Positions 36,815-47,957 of a stretch of 64,000 nucleotides of DNA are shown piece by piece; positions within the stretch are counted from its first letter, which is position 1; each line of letters begins with the position of its first letter. This DNA comes from Cyanobacteriota bacterium (GTDB lineage: Bacteria; Cyanobacteriota; Cyanobacteriia; PCC-6307; Cyanobiaceae). The notes beneath the pieces are model-generated. The model saw nothing but the letters and a program-made list of their open reading frames with translations, did no database searches and was not told where the DNA came from. Location: assembly GCA_026389335.1 (NCBI GenBank), contig JAPLIB010000150.1:1-64000 (forward strand), given 5' to 3'. The position numbers and the translations under genes were made by a program.

Positions 36815-39043
36815 TCAGGGAACGGGCGGCGGCGCCATCACTGGCGGCGGCGGGCTGGGGGGCGCTGGCGGCGGCGGTGGTGGTGCGGCTGCTGGTGCTG
36901 GCGCTGCCGCAGGCGGCTGTTCGGCCGTGCGCGGGGCCGGGGCCGGCTCAGCCGGCGTACGGCCGGGGACTGGGGCGTCGGGGGGTTGCCAGGTGCTGGG
37001 TTCGCGCTGGGGGAGCTCCGTGCGGCTCTCGTTGCGCTCCGGGGGCGGCTCCAGACGGTTCTGTTCGGCGTCGGGTAACAGCGGCACCTCCCAGCTCTCC
37101 TGGCGCCCGGCCTGGCCCCGGGGCGGCTTGGGCTTGTGCTTCGGCGGCACGTAGGGAATGAAGGCGCCCGTCAGGGTGGGTTTGGGGGGGAACAGCTGCA
37201 CCGGCATGCCCTTGGTGACCTGGCTCATGAAGTTCGACCAGGCTGCGGCCGCCTGGGCGCTGCTGCTGTTGGTCTTGAAGTTTCCGTCGTAGCCGAGCCA
37301 GATGGCAGTGGTGAGCTGGGGTATGGAGCCAATGAACCAGAGATCACGGGCGCCTTCGGCGGTGCCGGTTTTGCCGGCCACGGGACGATCCGGCAGGTTG
37401 GCCGCGTAGCCGGTGCCATTGCGCACCACGCTCTGCAGCATCCACATCACGGTGTCGGCCACATCGCTGCTGAGGGCCCGCTTCGCCTTGGGACCATCGA
37501 CGCGGCGACTCCACAACAACTCGCCATCGGGCCCGTAGATCTCCTCAAACGGCACCGGTTTGACCCAGACGCCGCGATTGTTGACGGCGGCGTAGGCGGC
37601 CACCATCTCCAGCAAGGTTTTTTCGTTGGCTCCCAGCACCATCGCCGGGTAGTTGCCGATTACACCGGTGATGCCGAGGTCGCGGGCGACGCCGATGACG
37701 CGGGGGAAGCCCACTTTCTCGGCGGTGGCCACGGCGGCGGGGTTGATGGAGCCGGTGATGGCCTGCAGGAGGGAGATGCTGCCGGACGTGCCGGGAATGC
37801 AGAAGCGTTTTGGCGGCCAGCCCTCCTGATAGCAGCGTTCCCGCGCCGAGATCGTGTCCTCGGGTCGCATGCCGTACTTGATCGCGGCGGAGTAGGTGAA
37901 CAACTTGAAGGTGGAGCCAGGGGAGCGCAGGGCCTGAGTGGCGCGGTTGAACTGACTCTCGTTCCAGTCCTTGCCACCCACCATCGCCCGCACCAGGCCG
38001 GTGCCCGGCTCCATCGTCACTAGGGCGCCCTGCATGCTGCCGGCATAGCTGTTGATGGTTGCCTGGGCCTTCTCCTGCCACTCTTTGTTGAGGCCGGTGC
38101 GGATCGTCAGGCCGCCCACCTCGAGTTGCTCCTTGGTGAGCACCCCAGGCAGTTCCTGCTCCAGCCAGCTGGTGAACCAGGGGGCCGGGTTGGCGAAGTA
38201 CTTGGGCTCGGCAGGTTTCATCCCCAGGGGGGCCGCATCGGCCCGATCGAGCTGGATGTCATCGATGAAGCCCGCTTCCCGCATGCGCCGCAACACGGTG
38301 CGACGACGACTGAGGGCCAGATCGGGATTGACGAGTGGGGAATAGACCGAAGGGGCCGGCGGCAGGCCGGCGATCAGGGCGGCCTCCGGCAGGGTCAGCT
38401 GGTCGGGGGTCTTGGAGAAGTAGACCCAGGCTGCATCGGCAACGCCGTAGGCGCCGGAGCCCAGATAAACCAGGTTGAGATATTGCTCAAGGATCTGCTC
38501 TTTGCTGAGCTGCCGTTCGATCTTGCCGGCGAGCAGCGCTTCCTTGAGCTTGCGGATCAGGGTGCGGTCCTGGCTGAGGTAGACCGTGCGAGCCAGCTGC
38601 TGGGTGATCGTGCTGGCGCCCTCCTCCACGGAGCCCTGGCGCAGGTTGCTGAGCATGGCGCGGCTGATGCCCAGCAGATCAATTCCGTCGTGCTGATAAA
38701 AACGGCGATCCTCGGCGGCGACGAAGGCCCGCTGGATCAGCAGGGGCATCTTGCCGGTACTGAGTTTTTCGCGGGTGGCCGGCCCCTCCTTGACCACCAC
38801 CTTGCCATTGGTGTCGAGGATGGTGAGGGTGCCCGGGCGGTTGAAGGCACTGATCCGATCGGCATCGGGCAGCAAGCCGTCGATGCCGGCCTCCAGGGCC
38901 GACTGACCGAGGGCCACGCCAGCGCCGATGGCCGCGGCTACCAGGGCTGGGGCCAGAAGTCGCCGGCGGGACCTGCTGCGGCGAGGGCCTGATTTGCCTG
39001 CCGGAGAGGGCTCTGAGACTTTGGCGGGTAGCCCCCGGGTCAA
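36815..39043 (-). CDS. Class A penicillin-binding protein (transglycosylase/transpeptidase)
   Basis: 742 residues, starting at TTG 39043 overlapping the chlG stop. A membrane anchor (LLAPALVAAAIGAGVALGQS) is followed by the GT51 glycosyltransferase domain with catalytic Glu in FVAAEDRRFYQHDG and the EGASTITQQLARTVYL motif. The transpeptidase domain has SPGSTFKLF (SxxK), SIN in ITGSINPAAV, and KTGTAEG. The C-terminal 100 residues are Pro-rich (PPPPPPAPPSPPPP) and may cross the wall. It polymerises and crosslinks peptidoglycan. It is probably co-transcribed with chlG and petP. Confidence 0.93.
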   Translation of the reverse strand: MTRGLPAKVSEPSPAGKSGPRRSRSRRRLLAPALVAAAIGAGVALGQSALEAGIDGLLPDADRISAFNRPGTLTILDTNGKVVVKEGPATREKLSTGKMPLLIQRAFVAAEDRRFYQHDGIDLLGISRAMLSNLRQGSVEEGASTITQQLARTVYLSQDRTLIRKLKEALLAGKIERQLSKEQILEQYLNLVYLGSGAYGVADAAWVYFSKTPDQLTLPEAALIAGLPPAPSVYSPLVNPDLALSRRRTVLRRMREAGFIDDIQLDRADAAPLGMKPAEPKYFANPAPWFTSWLEQELPGVLTKEQLEVGGLTIRTGLNKEWQEKAQATINSYAGSMQGALVTMEPGTGLVRAMVGGKDWNESQFNRATQALRSPGSTFKLFTYSAAIKYGMRPEDTISARERCYQEGWPPKRFCIPGTSGSISLLQAITGSINPAAVATAEKVGFPRVIGVARDLGITGVIGNYPAMVLGANEKTLLEMVAAYAAVNNRGVWVKPVPFEEIYGPDGELLWSRRVDGPKAKRALSSDVADTVMWMLQSVVRNGTGYAANLPDRPVAGKTGTAEGARDLWFIGSIPQLTTAIWLGYDGNFKTNSSSAQAAAAWSNFMSQVTKGMPVQLFPPKPTLTGAFIPYVPPKHKPKPPRGQAGRQESWEVPLLPDAEQNRLEPPPERNESRTELPQREPSTWQPPDAPVPGRTPAEPAPAPRTAEQPPAAAPAPAAAPPPPPPAPPSPPPPVMAPPPVP

Positions 39044-40104
39044 AGGGCCTGGGCGACCTGGCCGCCGATTTGGATCAGCTCGCTGTGGCCGATGGCCAGG
39101 GCTGTGACCAGCATGCCGAGCACCAGGAATGGCTGGGCGCTGGCCTGGTATTTAACGTCAAAGGCGACGGGATCACGCAGCAGCCAGATGTCCTGAAAGG
39201 TGATCTGGGGCAGGATCAGCAACACCAGCAACACGGCGGCGAAGTTCTGGCCGATGGCGATCAGTACGGCCACCATCGCCAGTTGGAAGACATCGATCAT
39301 CGCCGCACTGATCCAGCTGGCTCTCTCAATACCAAACACCACAGGCAGGGATTGCAGCCCCAGGGCCCGATCGCCCTCAACACTCTTGAAATCGTTGACC
39401 ACAGCAATACCCAGGCCCGCCAGGCTGTAAGCGAGGGTGAGCAGGGCTGTGGTCCAGGTGAGCTGGCCGAAGAGGGCCTGACCCGCCCACCAGGGCAAAG
39501 CAATGTAGCTGGCACCGAGGGCGTAGTTTCCGAGCCAGCCGTTCTGCTTGAGCTTCAGCGGTGGTGCTGAATAGATGTAACTCACGAAGGATCCACCCAG
39601 GGCCAGCAGAAACAGCACCGGTGTGCTGTGACCCGCCCAGAGATCAAGTCCATAGGCCACACCGAGGCCGGCGAGCAGCAGCACCACGATCTGCAGCCTC
39701 ACCTGACCCAGCGGAATGGCCCCCGACGGGATCGGTCGGTAGGGCTCATTGATCGCGTCGATCTCGCGGTCGTAGTAGTCGTTGATCGTCTGGGTGTAGC
39801 CGGCCAACAGGGGACCGCTCATAACCATGCAGGCCAGAGCAGCCAGCAGATCGCTCAGGCGCCAGTGATAGTTGCCGGAGGCAGCGGCACCGCAGATCAC
39901 CCCCCAGATCAGGGGGATCCAGGTGACAGGCTTCATCAACTGGAGCCTGATCGCCCAGATGTTGGCGCTACTGCCGCCATCTTTCATGCCCAGCAGCTGG
40001 CGGGCACCTCCGGCTTTCGAAACAGGGCTCCGGCCAGCGTCTTCCACCATGTCGTTCACCGCTTGGGGCTGCTTGGGGCTGGGCTCAGGCAGGGGTGATT
40101 TCAT
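39040..40104 (-). CDS. chlG: Chlorophyll synthase
   Basis: 354 residues from ATG 40104 (a TTG at 40143 would extend it). ChlG attaches a phytyl or geranylgeranyl tail to chlorophyllide in the thylakoid membrane. UbiA-family Asp-rich motifs are clear: INDYYDREIDAINEPYRPIP and VVNDFKSVEGDRALGLQSLP; eight or nine membrane helices follow in order. Its start lies inside the end of petP and its stop overlaps the penicillin-binding protein start, so the three genes look like one operon. Confidence 0.96.
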   Translation of the reverse strand: MKSPLPEPSPKQPQAVNDMVEDAGRSPVSKAGGARQLLGMKDGGSSANIWAIRLQLMKPVTWIPLIWGVICGAAASGNYHWRLSDLLAALACMVMSGPLLAGYTQTINDYYDREIDAINEPYRPIPSGAIPLGQVRLQIVVLLLAGLGVAYGLDLWAGHSTPVLFLLALGGSFVSYIYSAPPLKLKQNGWLGNYALGASYIALPWWAGQALFGQLTWTTALLTLAYSLAGLGIAVVNDFKSVEGDRALGLQSLPVVFGIERASWISAAMIDVFQLAMVAVLIAIGQNFAAVLLVLLILPQITFQDIWLLRDPVAFDVKYQASAQPFLVLGMLVTALAIGHSELIQIGGQVAQAL

Positions 40105-40297
40105 CGTCGAAGAACCAGCTGGTACCGCCAGCGCTGAGTTCAACGATCACGCCGATGCCTTTGCCGTCGGTGACGCGGAAATCCTTCACAGTGCCAGTGG
40201 CATCGGCCTTGAGCGCAGCGACGAGGTCGGCGGGGATGCGATCACGCACCCGGGTGACCCGCACCTTGGAGCCGATCGTGATGGCAGCCTGGGACAT
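40085..40297 (-). CDS. petP: Cytochrome b6f small subunit PetP (DUF2862)
   Basis: 70 residues. The SH3-like protein matches PetP throughout: [40 protein letters not shown] and [11 protein letters not shown]. PetP is a peripheral cytoplasmic-side subunit of the cytochrome b6f complex that influences linear electron flow in cyanobacteria. It is the first gene before chlG and is divergent from hisF with only 44 bp between. Confidence 0.9.
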   Translation of the reverse strand: MSQAAITIGSKVRVTRVRDRIPADLVAALKADATGTVKDFRVTDGKGIGVIVELSAGGTSWFFDDEITPA

Positions 40298-40341
40298 GGC
40301 CGACGCGTCATCTTAAGTGGCGCAACCTTACCAGTGAGCCC

Positions 40342-41130
40342 ATGGTTGCCAAGCGGATCATCCCCTGTCTCGACGTGGCCGATGGCCGGGTGGTGAAGGG
40401 CGTCAACTTCGTTGGCCTGCGCGATGCCGGTGATCCGGTGGAACTCGCCTGCCGCTACAGCGCCTCCGGCGCCGATGAACTGGTGTTCCTCGACATCGCG
40501 GCCAGTCACCAGGGCCGCGGCACCTTGGTGGAGCTGGTGCGCCGCACCGCCGAGGCGGTGACGATCCCGTTCACTGTGGGCGGCGGCATCGGCAGCGTTG
40601 AGGACATCACCGAGCTGCTGCGCGCCGGCGCCGACAAGGTGAGCCTCAATTCCGCGGCCGTGCGCAACCCTGAGCTGATCAGCGCCGGCGCCAGCCGTTT
40701 CGGCAACCAGTGCATCGTGGTGGCCATCGATGCCCGGCGCCGGCAGGGGGACATTCCCGGTTGGGACGTATATGTCAAGGGCGGCCGAGACAACACCGGG
40801 CTCGACGCTTTGGCCTGGGTACGCCGGGTGGTGGCGCTCGGTGCCGGCGAGATCCTGCTCACGTCGATGGATGGGGACGGCACCCAAGCGGGCTATGACC
40901 TGACCCTGACCCGGGCGGTGGCTGAGGCGGTGGAGGTGCCGGTGATCGCTTCCGGTGGGGCTGGTTGCATCGACCACATCGCCGCAGCGCTGCACGAGGG
41001 CAAGGCGGCGGCGGCCTTGCTGGCTTCCTTGCTTCACGATGGGGTGCTCACGGTGGAGCAGATCAAGCGGGAGCTGCTGGCCAGGGGGTTGCCCGTGCGG
41101 CCGCTGCTGGGGGAAGCCGGCTCGCGTTAG
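40342..41130 (+). CDS. hisF: Imidazole glycerol phosphate synthase subunit HisF
   Basis: 262 residues, full length. HisF is the cyclase half of the HisFH enzyme of histidine synthesis. The TIM barrel has the catalytic Asp pair in [18 protein letters not shown] and VVAIDARR, with phosphate-binding loops [21 protein letters not shown] and PVIASGGAG. It heads a rightward group with the membrane protein at 41217 and menG. Confidence 0.97.
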   Translation: MVAKRIIPCLDVADGRVVKGVNFVGLRDAGDPVELACRYSASGADELVFLDIAASHQGRGTLVELVRRTAEAVTIPFTVGGGIGSVEDITELLRAGADKVSLNSAAVRNPELISAGASRFGNQCIVVAIDARRRQGDIPGWDVYVKGGRDNTGLDALAWVRRVVALGAGEILLTSMDGDGTQAGYDLTLTRAVAEAVEVPVIASGGAGCIDHIAAALHEGKAAAALLASLLHDGVLTVEQIKRELLARGLPVRPLLGEAGSR

Positions 41131-41216
41131 CAGGTTTGGTCGCGGCGGCAGACTCACGATCCTGGTGAACCTGTCGTTACCTTGATGTAACTGTTCTCAA
41201 TCTTCGCTGCCCTGCC

Positions 41217-41561
41217 TTGACCGCGCTGTTCGCCCTGCCTGGATCGCTGCTCACCGTCATCGCTCTGGTGATGGTGGGGGCCGTGGTGGCCCTGGTGGCC
41301 TGGGCGTTGCAGCTGATGCAGGCGGCCAGTGATCGCCAGGAGTTTTCCCTGATGCTGGCGGGCTGCATGGTGTGCTCTGCCGCCGTTGGGCTGGCTGCCG
41401 TCATGGTGCTTACGATCACCAGCCCGGGCCGCCTGGAGGCCGCCCACGGTGTGATGCTGCTCGGGCCCGATCGTGACAGTGGCATCAGCCTCGATGCGAT
41501 CGTGCTCCCCTGGGATGACAACCCTGCCCTTTCCCAGGCTCCTTCTTTTGAAACCCGGTGA
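41217..41561 (+). CDS. Membrane protein between hisF and menG
   Basis: 114 residues, apparent start TTG 41217. Two membrane helices: LLTVIALVMVGAVVALVAWALQL and FSLMLAGCMVCSAAVGLAAVMVL. The last 35 residues are polar. Its tail overlaps the menG start by 47 bp. Its function is unknown; its place between the two genes suggests a conserved operon partner in picocyanobacteria. Confidence 0.6.
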   Translation: MTALFALPGSLLTVIALVMVGAVVALVAWALQLMQAASDRQEFSLMLAGCMVCSAAVGLAAVMVLTITSPGRLEAAHGVMLLGPDRDSGISLDAIVLPWDDNPALSQAPSFETR

Positions 41562-42264
41562 TCCGGAGGCTGTGCGCGAACTGTTCGAGCGCATCGCCCC
41601 CCGCTACGACCAGCTCAACGACCTGCTCAGCCTCGGCTTGCACCGGCTCTGGAAGCGCCAGGCAGTTGCCTGGTTGCGGCCACGCTCTGGCCAACAATTG
41701 CTCGATCTTTGCTGCGGCACCGGCGACCTGGCGCTGATTCTGGCGACGAAGGTGCGGCCGGCTGGTCGGGTTCTGGGCCTCGATGCGGCCCAGGCGCCCC
41801 TGGATCTGGCCAGGCGCAGGGCGACGGCGCAGCCCTGGTTGACCCTGCATTGGCAGCAGGGGGATGCCCTGGCCACGGGGCTGGCTGACGCCTCCCAGGA
41901 CGGGGCGGTGATGGCCTATGGCTTGCGCAATCTGGCGGATCCAGCGGCGGCGTTGCGGGAACTGCGCCGGTTGCTCCGTCCCGGTGCCCGGGCGGCGGTG
42001 CTCGATTTCAACCGGCCCGACCTGGCTGCCGGGATGTCGGCGCAGGCGGCGGCCCGTTTTCAGCGCTTCTACCTGCGCCAGCTGGTGGTGCCCGCCGCCC
42101 GCCTGGCGGGGCTGCAGGAGGAGTACGCCTACCTCGAGGCCAGTCTCGAACGCTTTCCCCTGGCGGCAGAGCAACGGCTCCTGGCCCGCGAGGCTGGCTT
42201 CCGCCAGGCATCACATCGACCGCTGGCCGCTGGGTTGATGGGCATGCTCGAGCTGGTGGCCTGA
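41515..42264 (+). CDS. menG: Demethylquinone C-methyltransferase (UbiE/MenG)
   Basis: 249 residues from ATG 41515. The class I SAM fold has LLDLCCGTGDLALIL (motif I), GLDAAQAPLDLARRRA, and the UbiE signature regions FERIAPRYDQLNDLLSLGLH and YGLRNLADPAAALRELRRLL. In cyanobacteria this enzyme methylates the ring of demethylphylloquinone. It overlaps the preceding membrane-protein gene. Confidence 0.9.
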   Translation: MTTLPFPRLLLLKPGDPEAVRELFERIAPRYDQLNDLLSLGLHRLWKRQAVAWLRPRSGQQLLDLCCGTGDLALILATKVRPAGRVLGLDAAQAPLDLARRRATAQPWLTLHWQQGDALATGLADASQDGAVMAYGLRNLADPAAALRELRRLLRPGARAAVLDFNRPDLAAGMSAQAAARFQRFYLRQLVVPAARLAGLQEEYAYLEASLERFPLAAEQRLLAREAGFRQASHRPLAAGLMGMLELVA

Positions 42265-42459
42265 GCTTGCGGCCCGATTGCAGCGTCCGTTCGGGGGGCC
42301 AGTGTGTGCAGGGCTCGCCTCAGCCCAGGTCTGGCGGCGTACTGACGAGGACCCGCGCCTGGACGACTAACCACTCGACGCTCCGCCACTCGACGCTCCG
42401 CCACTGTTGCAATAGTGACAGTCTGGATCTGGCACAGGGGCCAGGATTCTCCTATTGAG

Positions 42460-42768
42460 ATGGTGTTCGTCGTGTCTGTTTCTTATTCCGCCTCCACCGC
42501 TGCAGCTTCCACCCGGGCCATGTCCATCCCCGCCAGCTCCCTGCGTTCGGTTGCCAGCTCCAGCAGCCGCTGCTACCGGCTTGTCGACCAGCAGGGTGAG
42601 CCCCACCCCGTTCTCGATGACCTCTACGACTCCCTTGAGTCGGCCTGGTCTGAGGCCCTGGGCTGGTGGCACGAACATGTCGGCGCCGATCAGTCCCCTG
42701 TTGGCATCGGCGTCGAGGTCAGCACCGCCAGTGGTGAATGGCGCACCCTGCGCCATCCAGGGGTCTGA
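42460..42768 (+). CDS. Small conserved-looking protein
   Basis: 102 residues from ATG 42460 (the frame is open to 42415). The first 40 residues are Ser/Ala-rich. The rest folds plausibly: RCYRLVDQQGEPHPVLDDLY, DSLESAWSEALGWWHEHVG and IGVEVSTASGEWRTLRHPG. Proteins with this pattern occur in marine Synechococcus but no function is known to me. Confidence 0.6.
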   Translation: MVFVVSVSYSASTAAASTRAMSIPASSLRSVASSSSRCYRLVDQQGEPHPVLDDLYDSLESAWSEALGWWHEHVGADQSPVGIGVEVSTASGEWRTLRHPGV

Positions 42769-43089
42769 GCCGCCAGCGCCAATCCGCTGCCGAGGGCCTG
42801 GCCTGCCCCGATGGCGTCCAGATTCCCAGCGGTGCAACCGCTGGAGCCCAGGTTCAGGCCCATGGACCATCCCCCCAGGACCTTTTTGGGCAAGCTTTGG
42901 GTGGACGAGTTTCAGGGCCATACAGGTCTGTTCGCAAGTCCATGCCATTGGGCCCCTGGATAGCCAAGCCCAGGGGACCACTGCTATCGGTTGTCACCAC
43001 GAACGGCCAGCCAGGCGAAGCAAGGTTGAGCAAATTCAATCCATGGGCGATCAGGCCGTATCGCCCCTGTGTCCGATTAGCCAGGCCCC
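42769..43089. other. Gap between convergent small genes
   Basis: About 320 bp without a supported gene, RNA or repeat. Confidence 0.4.
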
Positions 43090-43368
43090 TCAGGCCACCT
43101 GAACCCCTTTCCAGAACGCCACCCGCCCTTTGATCTGCTCGGCCGCCTGCTTGGGCTCCGGGTAGTACCAGGCAGCGTTGGCATTCACCTCGCCGCCAGC
43201 CAGCACGTCGTAGTAGTGGGCCTCGCCCTTCCAGCCGCAGACCGTGCGGTGATCGGAGGGTCGAAACAAGCTGGGGTCGAGAGCTGAGGCGGGGAAATAG
43301 GCATTCCCCTCCACCGTCACGATGTCATCACTGCTGGCCAGCACCTGGCCATTCCACCGAGCCTGCAT
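43090..43368 (-). CDS. DUF427 protein
   Basis: 92 residues filling one DUF427 domain: ARWNGQVLASSDDIVTVEGN, YFPASALD, TVCGWKGEAHYYDVLAGGE and WYYPEPKQAAEQIKGRVAFW. The conserved WKG-x2-HYYDV and the closing FW are typical. It is a small beta-barrel of unknown biochemical role. Confidence 0.9.
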   Translation of the reverse strand: MQARWNGQVLASSDDIVTVEGNAYFPASALDPSLFRPSDHRTVCGWKGEAHYYDVLAGGEVNANAAWYYPEPKQAAEQIKGRVAFWKGVQVA

Positions 43369-43471
43369 CGTCGTGCGTGTTCAAGGAAAACCCATCCTGG
43401 CGCTTGCGCTCCCCCGCTGACGGACTCCGAGGTGTGATCCCGTTCCCCTGCGCTGGTTCGCCCCGGCCCGT

Positions 43472-44038
43472 TCACCAGGGCATGCGGTCGTAGATCCGCA
43501 GGGTGGCCGTGCCGACGGGGCTGGCCACCGGCTGGGGGCCAGCCGGCCAGGCGGTGACCTGAAACAGATAGGTGTCTGCCGTGACTGGGTTGGTCCAGGG
43601 TTTGAGCATCACCGTCACGGTGCTGCCTGGTGCCACCGGCTCAGGGAAGTCGACGGTGACCAACCGTTCCCGCGGTGCAAACGTGGCTCGGATCGGCACC
43701 GGAGCGCCTTCCCGACGTGGACGCCCCAGGAAGGCGCGGCTGCGTTCAGGCGCAAACGGAAATTGCCAGTCGGCGCCGCGGGACTGTTGGATGGTGAGGC
43801 GCTCGAGCGAGGCGCCAGCCTGGGGATCGAGACTGATGGTGAGGTAGTACTCCGCCGAGGGATCGCTGGTGTGGTCGTAGTAAGTGATCAGTTCGGCTTT
43901 CCACGGGGCCTTGACGAAGTAGGTGGAGCCGCGAAGCTCCAGGGCCCGAGCCGGTGCCAGGCTAGGCAGCGGTGTCAGGGCCAGCGTGCCCGTGAGCAGG
44001 GTGGCCACGACAGGGAACGCCCAGGGCGATCGGTTCAT
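43472..44038 (-). CDS. Exported DUF2808 protein
   Basis: 188 residues with a signal peptide (FPVVATLLTGTLALTPLP, cleavage near residue 32 after ARA). The mature part matches DUF2808: FVKAPWKAELITYYDHTSDP, YYLTISLDPQAGASLERLTI and a beta-rich end (TADTYLFQVTAWPAG). The family is largely cyanobacterial; its role is unknown. Expected location is the periplasm or lumen. Confidence 0.8.
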   Translation of the reverse strand: MNRSPWAFPVVATLLTGTLALTPLPSLAPARALELRGSTYFVKAPWKAELITYYDHTSDPSAEYYLTISLDPQAGASLERLTIQQSRGADWQFPFAPERSRAFLGRPRREGAPVPIRATFAPRERLVTVDFPEPVAPGSTVTVMLKPWTNPVTADTYLFQVTAWPAGPQPVASPVGTATLRIYDRMPW

Positions 44039-44117
44039 GGTGGTCCCATCGCGATGGTCTGGAGATTAGGCCTGGTTCTGGAGGCCAGGACTGGAGGTTT
44101 GGCCTCCAGATCGGCGC

Positions 44118-45368
44118 TCAACCCGCTTGCAGGTCCAGGAACGGCAGTGGATTCTGGTCCCGCCGATGCTGGCGCGGTATCTCCGGTCCCTGCAGGGCGG
44201 CAGCTTCCGGATCCAGGCCGGCCACCGCTTCAAGGGCCCTGCGCAGGCGCCGGGCCGCATGCAGGGGCATATCCCGGGGCACACAGATGCGATCGCGCAG
44301 ATAGCGCAGGGCTGGGGCTGATCCCGCTGGTGGCGGGCAGAGCCGGCCGCTGATGAGGGTTGTCAGAGAGCAGCGCAGCGGTCGATCAAAATCCTGCGCC
44401 AGGGGATTGCGCTGCAGCAGGGCAGATCGGTGCTTCAGCACCCGGGCCAGGGCCAGAGCTGCCGCATGTGGCGGTTCCGCCTCGCTGGTTTCAGGGTCGG
44501 GCTGGGCCCCGTCGACGATCGGCCAGGGGCCTTGGTCGATGCGGTGGCTCAGGTGCCGTTGCTCGGCGCTGCCATTGGCATGGCAGCCGCCCATCTGGGG
44601 CGGCAGATCGTGGGCGTGGGTGTGGAAATCGCTCTGGGTGCCCAGATAGGTGGGCCTTTGCTCCAGGGCACCGAACCAGCGGTCGATGGCTGGATGGTGT
44701 TGGCGCAGCAGATAGCCCTTGTCGTAGGCCAGGCTGGCGTTCATCCGCTCCACATAGGGCACGAACACCAGGTCGGCGGTGCTCAGTTCCCCCAGCAGGA
44801 AGGGCCCGGGCCCGGTTTCTATCGCCTCGCCCATGGCCGCGGCGTAGCGATCAAAGGTCTCTCTGGCCCGTCGCTCGGCCGCTGGGCCCAGGCCAGGCAC
44901 ACACAACCACTGGCACCAGGCCCGGAACAGCAGGCGCTCCAATTGCCGCAGCTGCCGCACCCTGGGCTCCTGCATCCCGGGGCCGAGGCTGCCGAAGGCC
45001 CGTTCCAGGGCTTCCAGGATGCGATCGCTCTCGGTGAGCAGGCGACCGTCCAGCTCCAGCGCCGGCAACATGCCGGAGGGCACTAGCTGGGTGAACCAGC
45101 GTTCCTTGTCGCCATAGCAGAACATCGTCACCTTGCGGATCCGATAGGGAATGCGGCGCTCCTCCAGCCATAGCCATACCTTCTGGCAATAGGGACACCA
45201 GGCATGGTGATCGCGATACAAGGTGACGCGTACCTCCGCTTCCTCCTGGCCAAACAGACGCAATCGGGCCCGGGCACTGGTGGGGCCATGCACCAGGTCG
45301 GGTTCAGGGGCTGCCAGGTCGTTCAGGGCCTCCCAGCTCAGGGGCTCAGGGGGCGCACAACTGTCCAA
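44118..45368 (-). CDS. Glutathione S-transferase-like protein with C-terminal extension
   Basis: 416 residues, much longer than a usual GST. The N-terminal thioredoxin-fold domain (about 48-125) has a glutaredoxin-like CPYC in HAWCPYCQKVWLWLEE and the ESDRILEALE segment. The helical C-terminal domain follows (to about 250). The last 150 residues, rich in His, Pro and Ala, match no family I recognise. It may reduce mixed disulfides or conjugate glutathione; the gor gene lies 2.6 kb away. Confidence 0.8.
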   Translation of the reverse strand: MDSCAPPEPLSWEALNDLAAPEPDLVHGPTSARARLRLFGQEEAEVRVTLYRDHHAWCPYCQKVWLWLEERRIPYRIRKVTMFCYGDKERWFTQLVPSGMLPALELDGRLLTESDRILEALERAFGSLGPGMQEPRVRQLRQLERLLFRAWCQWLCVPGLGPAAERRARETFDRYAAAMGEAIETGPGPFLLGELSTADLVFVPYVERMNASLAYDKGYLLRQHHPAIDRWFGALEQRPTYLGTQSDFHTHAHDLPPQMGGCHANGSAEQRHLSHRIDQGPWPIVDGAQPDPETSEAEPPHAAALALARVLKHRSALLQRNPLAQDFDRPLRCSLTTLISGRLCPPPAGSAPALRYLRDRICVPRDMPLHAARRLRRALEAVAGLDPEAAALQGPEIPRQHRRDQNPLPFLDLQAG

Positions 45369-45763
45369 GGCTCAGGAAATCGTCGATGGCCAACGATCCT
45401 GGCGCAGCCCAGCCAGGGCCGGCGCGGTCGCTCTGTGAGGAACGCTGCGGTCTGATGCCAGCGGTGAAGCCTGGCTGCCGGCTCAGGCCCAGCTCGGGCC
45501 CATACCAATGGTCCAAGGCAGACGAGAGTCAAACCGTGGTGAAACGGCAGAGATTGAAGGTCGTCGGCTTGCTTGCTTTGCAGACCTGAGGCAGTGCAGG
45601 CATGGCAGGCATCCTGGCTTCAGTGGCTGCCCAGTTGGGTGGCTGGCCACCAGACAGGGCCAGGATTCTGGAGCGAAGGGTCAAATTGTTTCCCTTGTTA
45701 CAGAGGTAAACACCCTCCTGGGCGCACCGTATCGGAGTGAACTCTTGAGAGGTTTTCCCCCTA
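45369..45763. other. Gap upstream of the ammonium transporter
   Basis: About 395 bp between divergent genes. It holds the promoter of amt with the candidate NtcA box at 45687. No other feature was recognised; an open frame at 45508-45804 overlaps the box and the amt start and is not coding. Confidence 0.5.
45687..45702 (+). promoter_or_regulatory. Candidate NtcA box
   Basis: TGTT-N8-TACA matches the NtcA pattern TGTA-N8-TACA at 7 of 8 fixed positions and lies 62 bp before the amt start. TATCGG at 45730 is a weak -10 candidate about 28 bp downstream. A second dyad, TTAC-N4-GTAA, overlaps the right edge (45699-45710). NtcA controls amt and glnB-type genes in cyanobacteria, which fits the position. 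Confidence 0.6.
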
Positions 45764-47586
<1,823 letters not shown>

Positions 47587-47645
47587 AGTCCGCTTCGCAG
47601 CAGCGTCACGCTAGTCAGTCGAGTTCCAAGGGACAGACTCTTCGT

Positions 47646-47675
47646 GCCTCCCAGAACCCTGGGAGGCTTTTCTTT
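47646..47675 (+). terminator. Intrinsic terminator of the amt-PII operon
   Basis: GCCTCCCA (47646-47653) and TGGGAGGC (47660-47667) form an 8-bp stem with a 6-nt loop, followed by TTTTCTTT. It lies 60 bp past the PII stop. The rest of the 370-bp gap to gor holds no other feature. Confidence 0.88.
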
Positions 47676-47957
47676 GGCCGCTCCTGACTCTGCTGATGGG
47701 TCGCTCTGGAGGGAGCAGAATGGAGCGCAAGCCAAGCTCGAAGCCCATTCCAGGCCCCAACCAGCCACCGATGGTCAGGATCTCCATCGGCTGGCAAGCG
47801 ATCGTGTCCGATGGCCGTGGTGATCTGGCCGGCTCCCTCGTCTCGGCTGGAGATCAGCCTTTGAACCTCATCCGGCACCCAAAGGCAGCAAAATCAGCTG
47901 TTGCCTTCAACGCGCATCACGCTCCTGCCCACGTTTCTTCTCCCCCTTACCACCGCC

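Noticed and set aside
37136-38992. Two long plus-strand frames opposite the penicillin-binding protein
   Set aside because: Shadows of a well supported gene.
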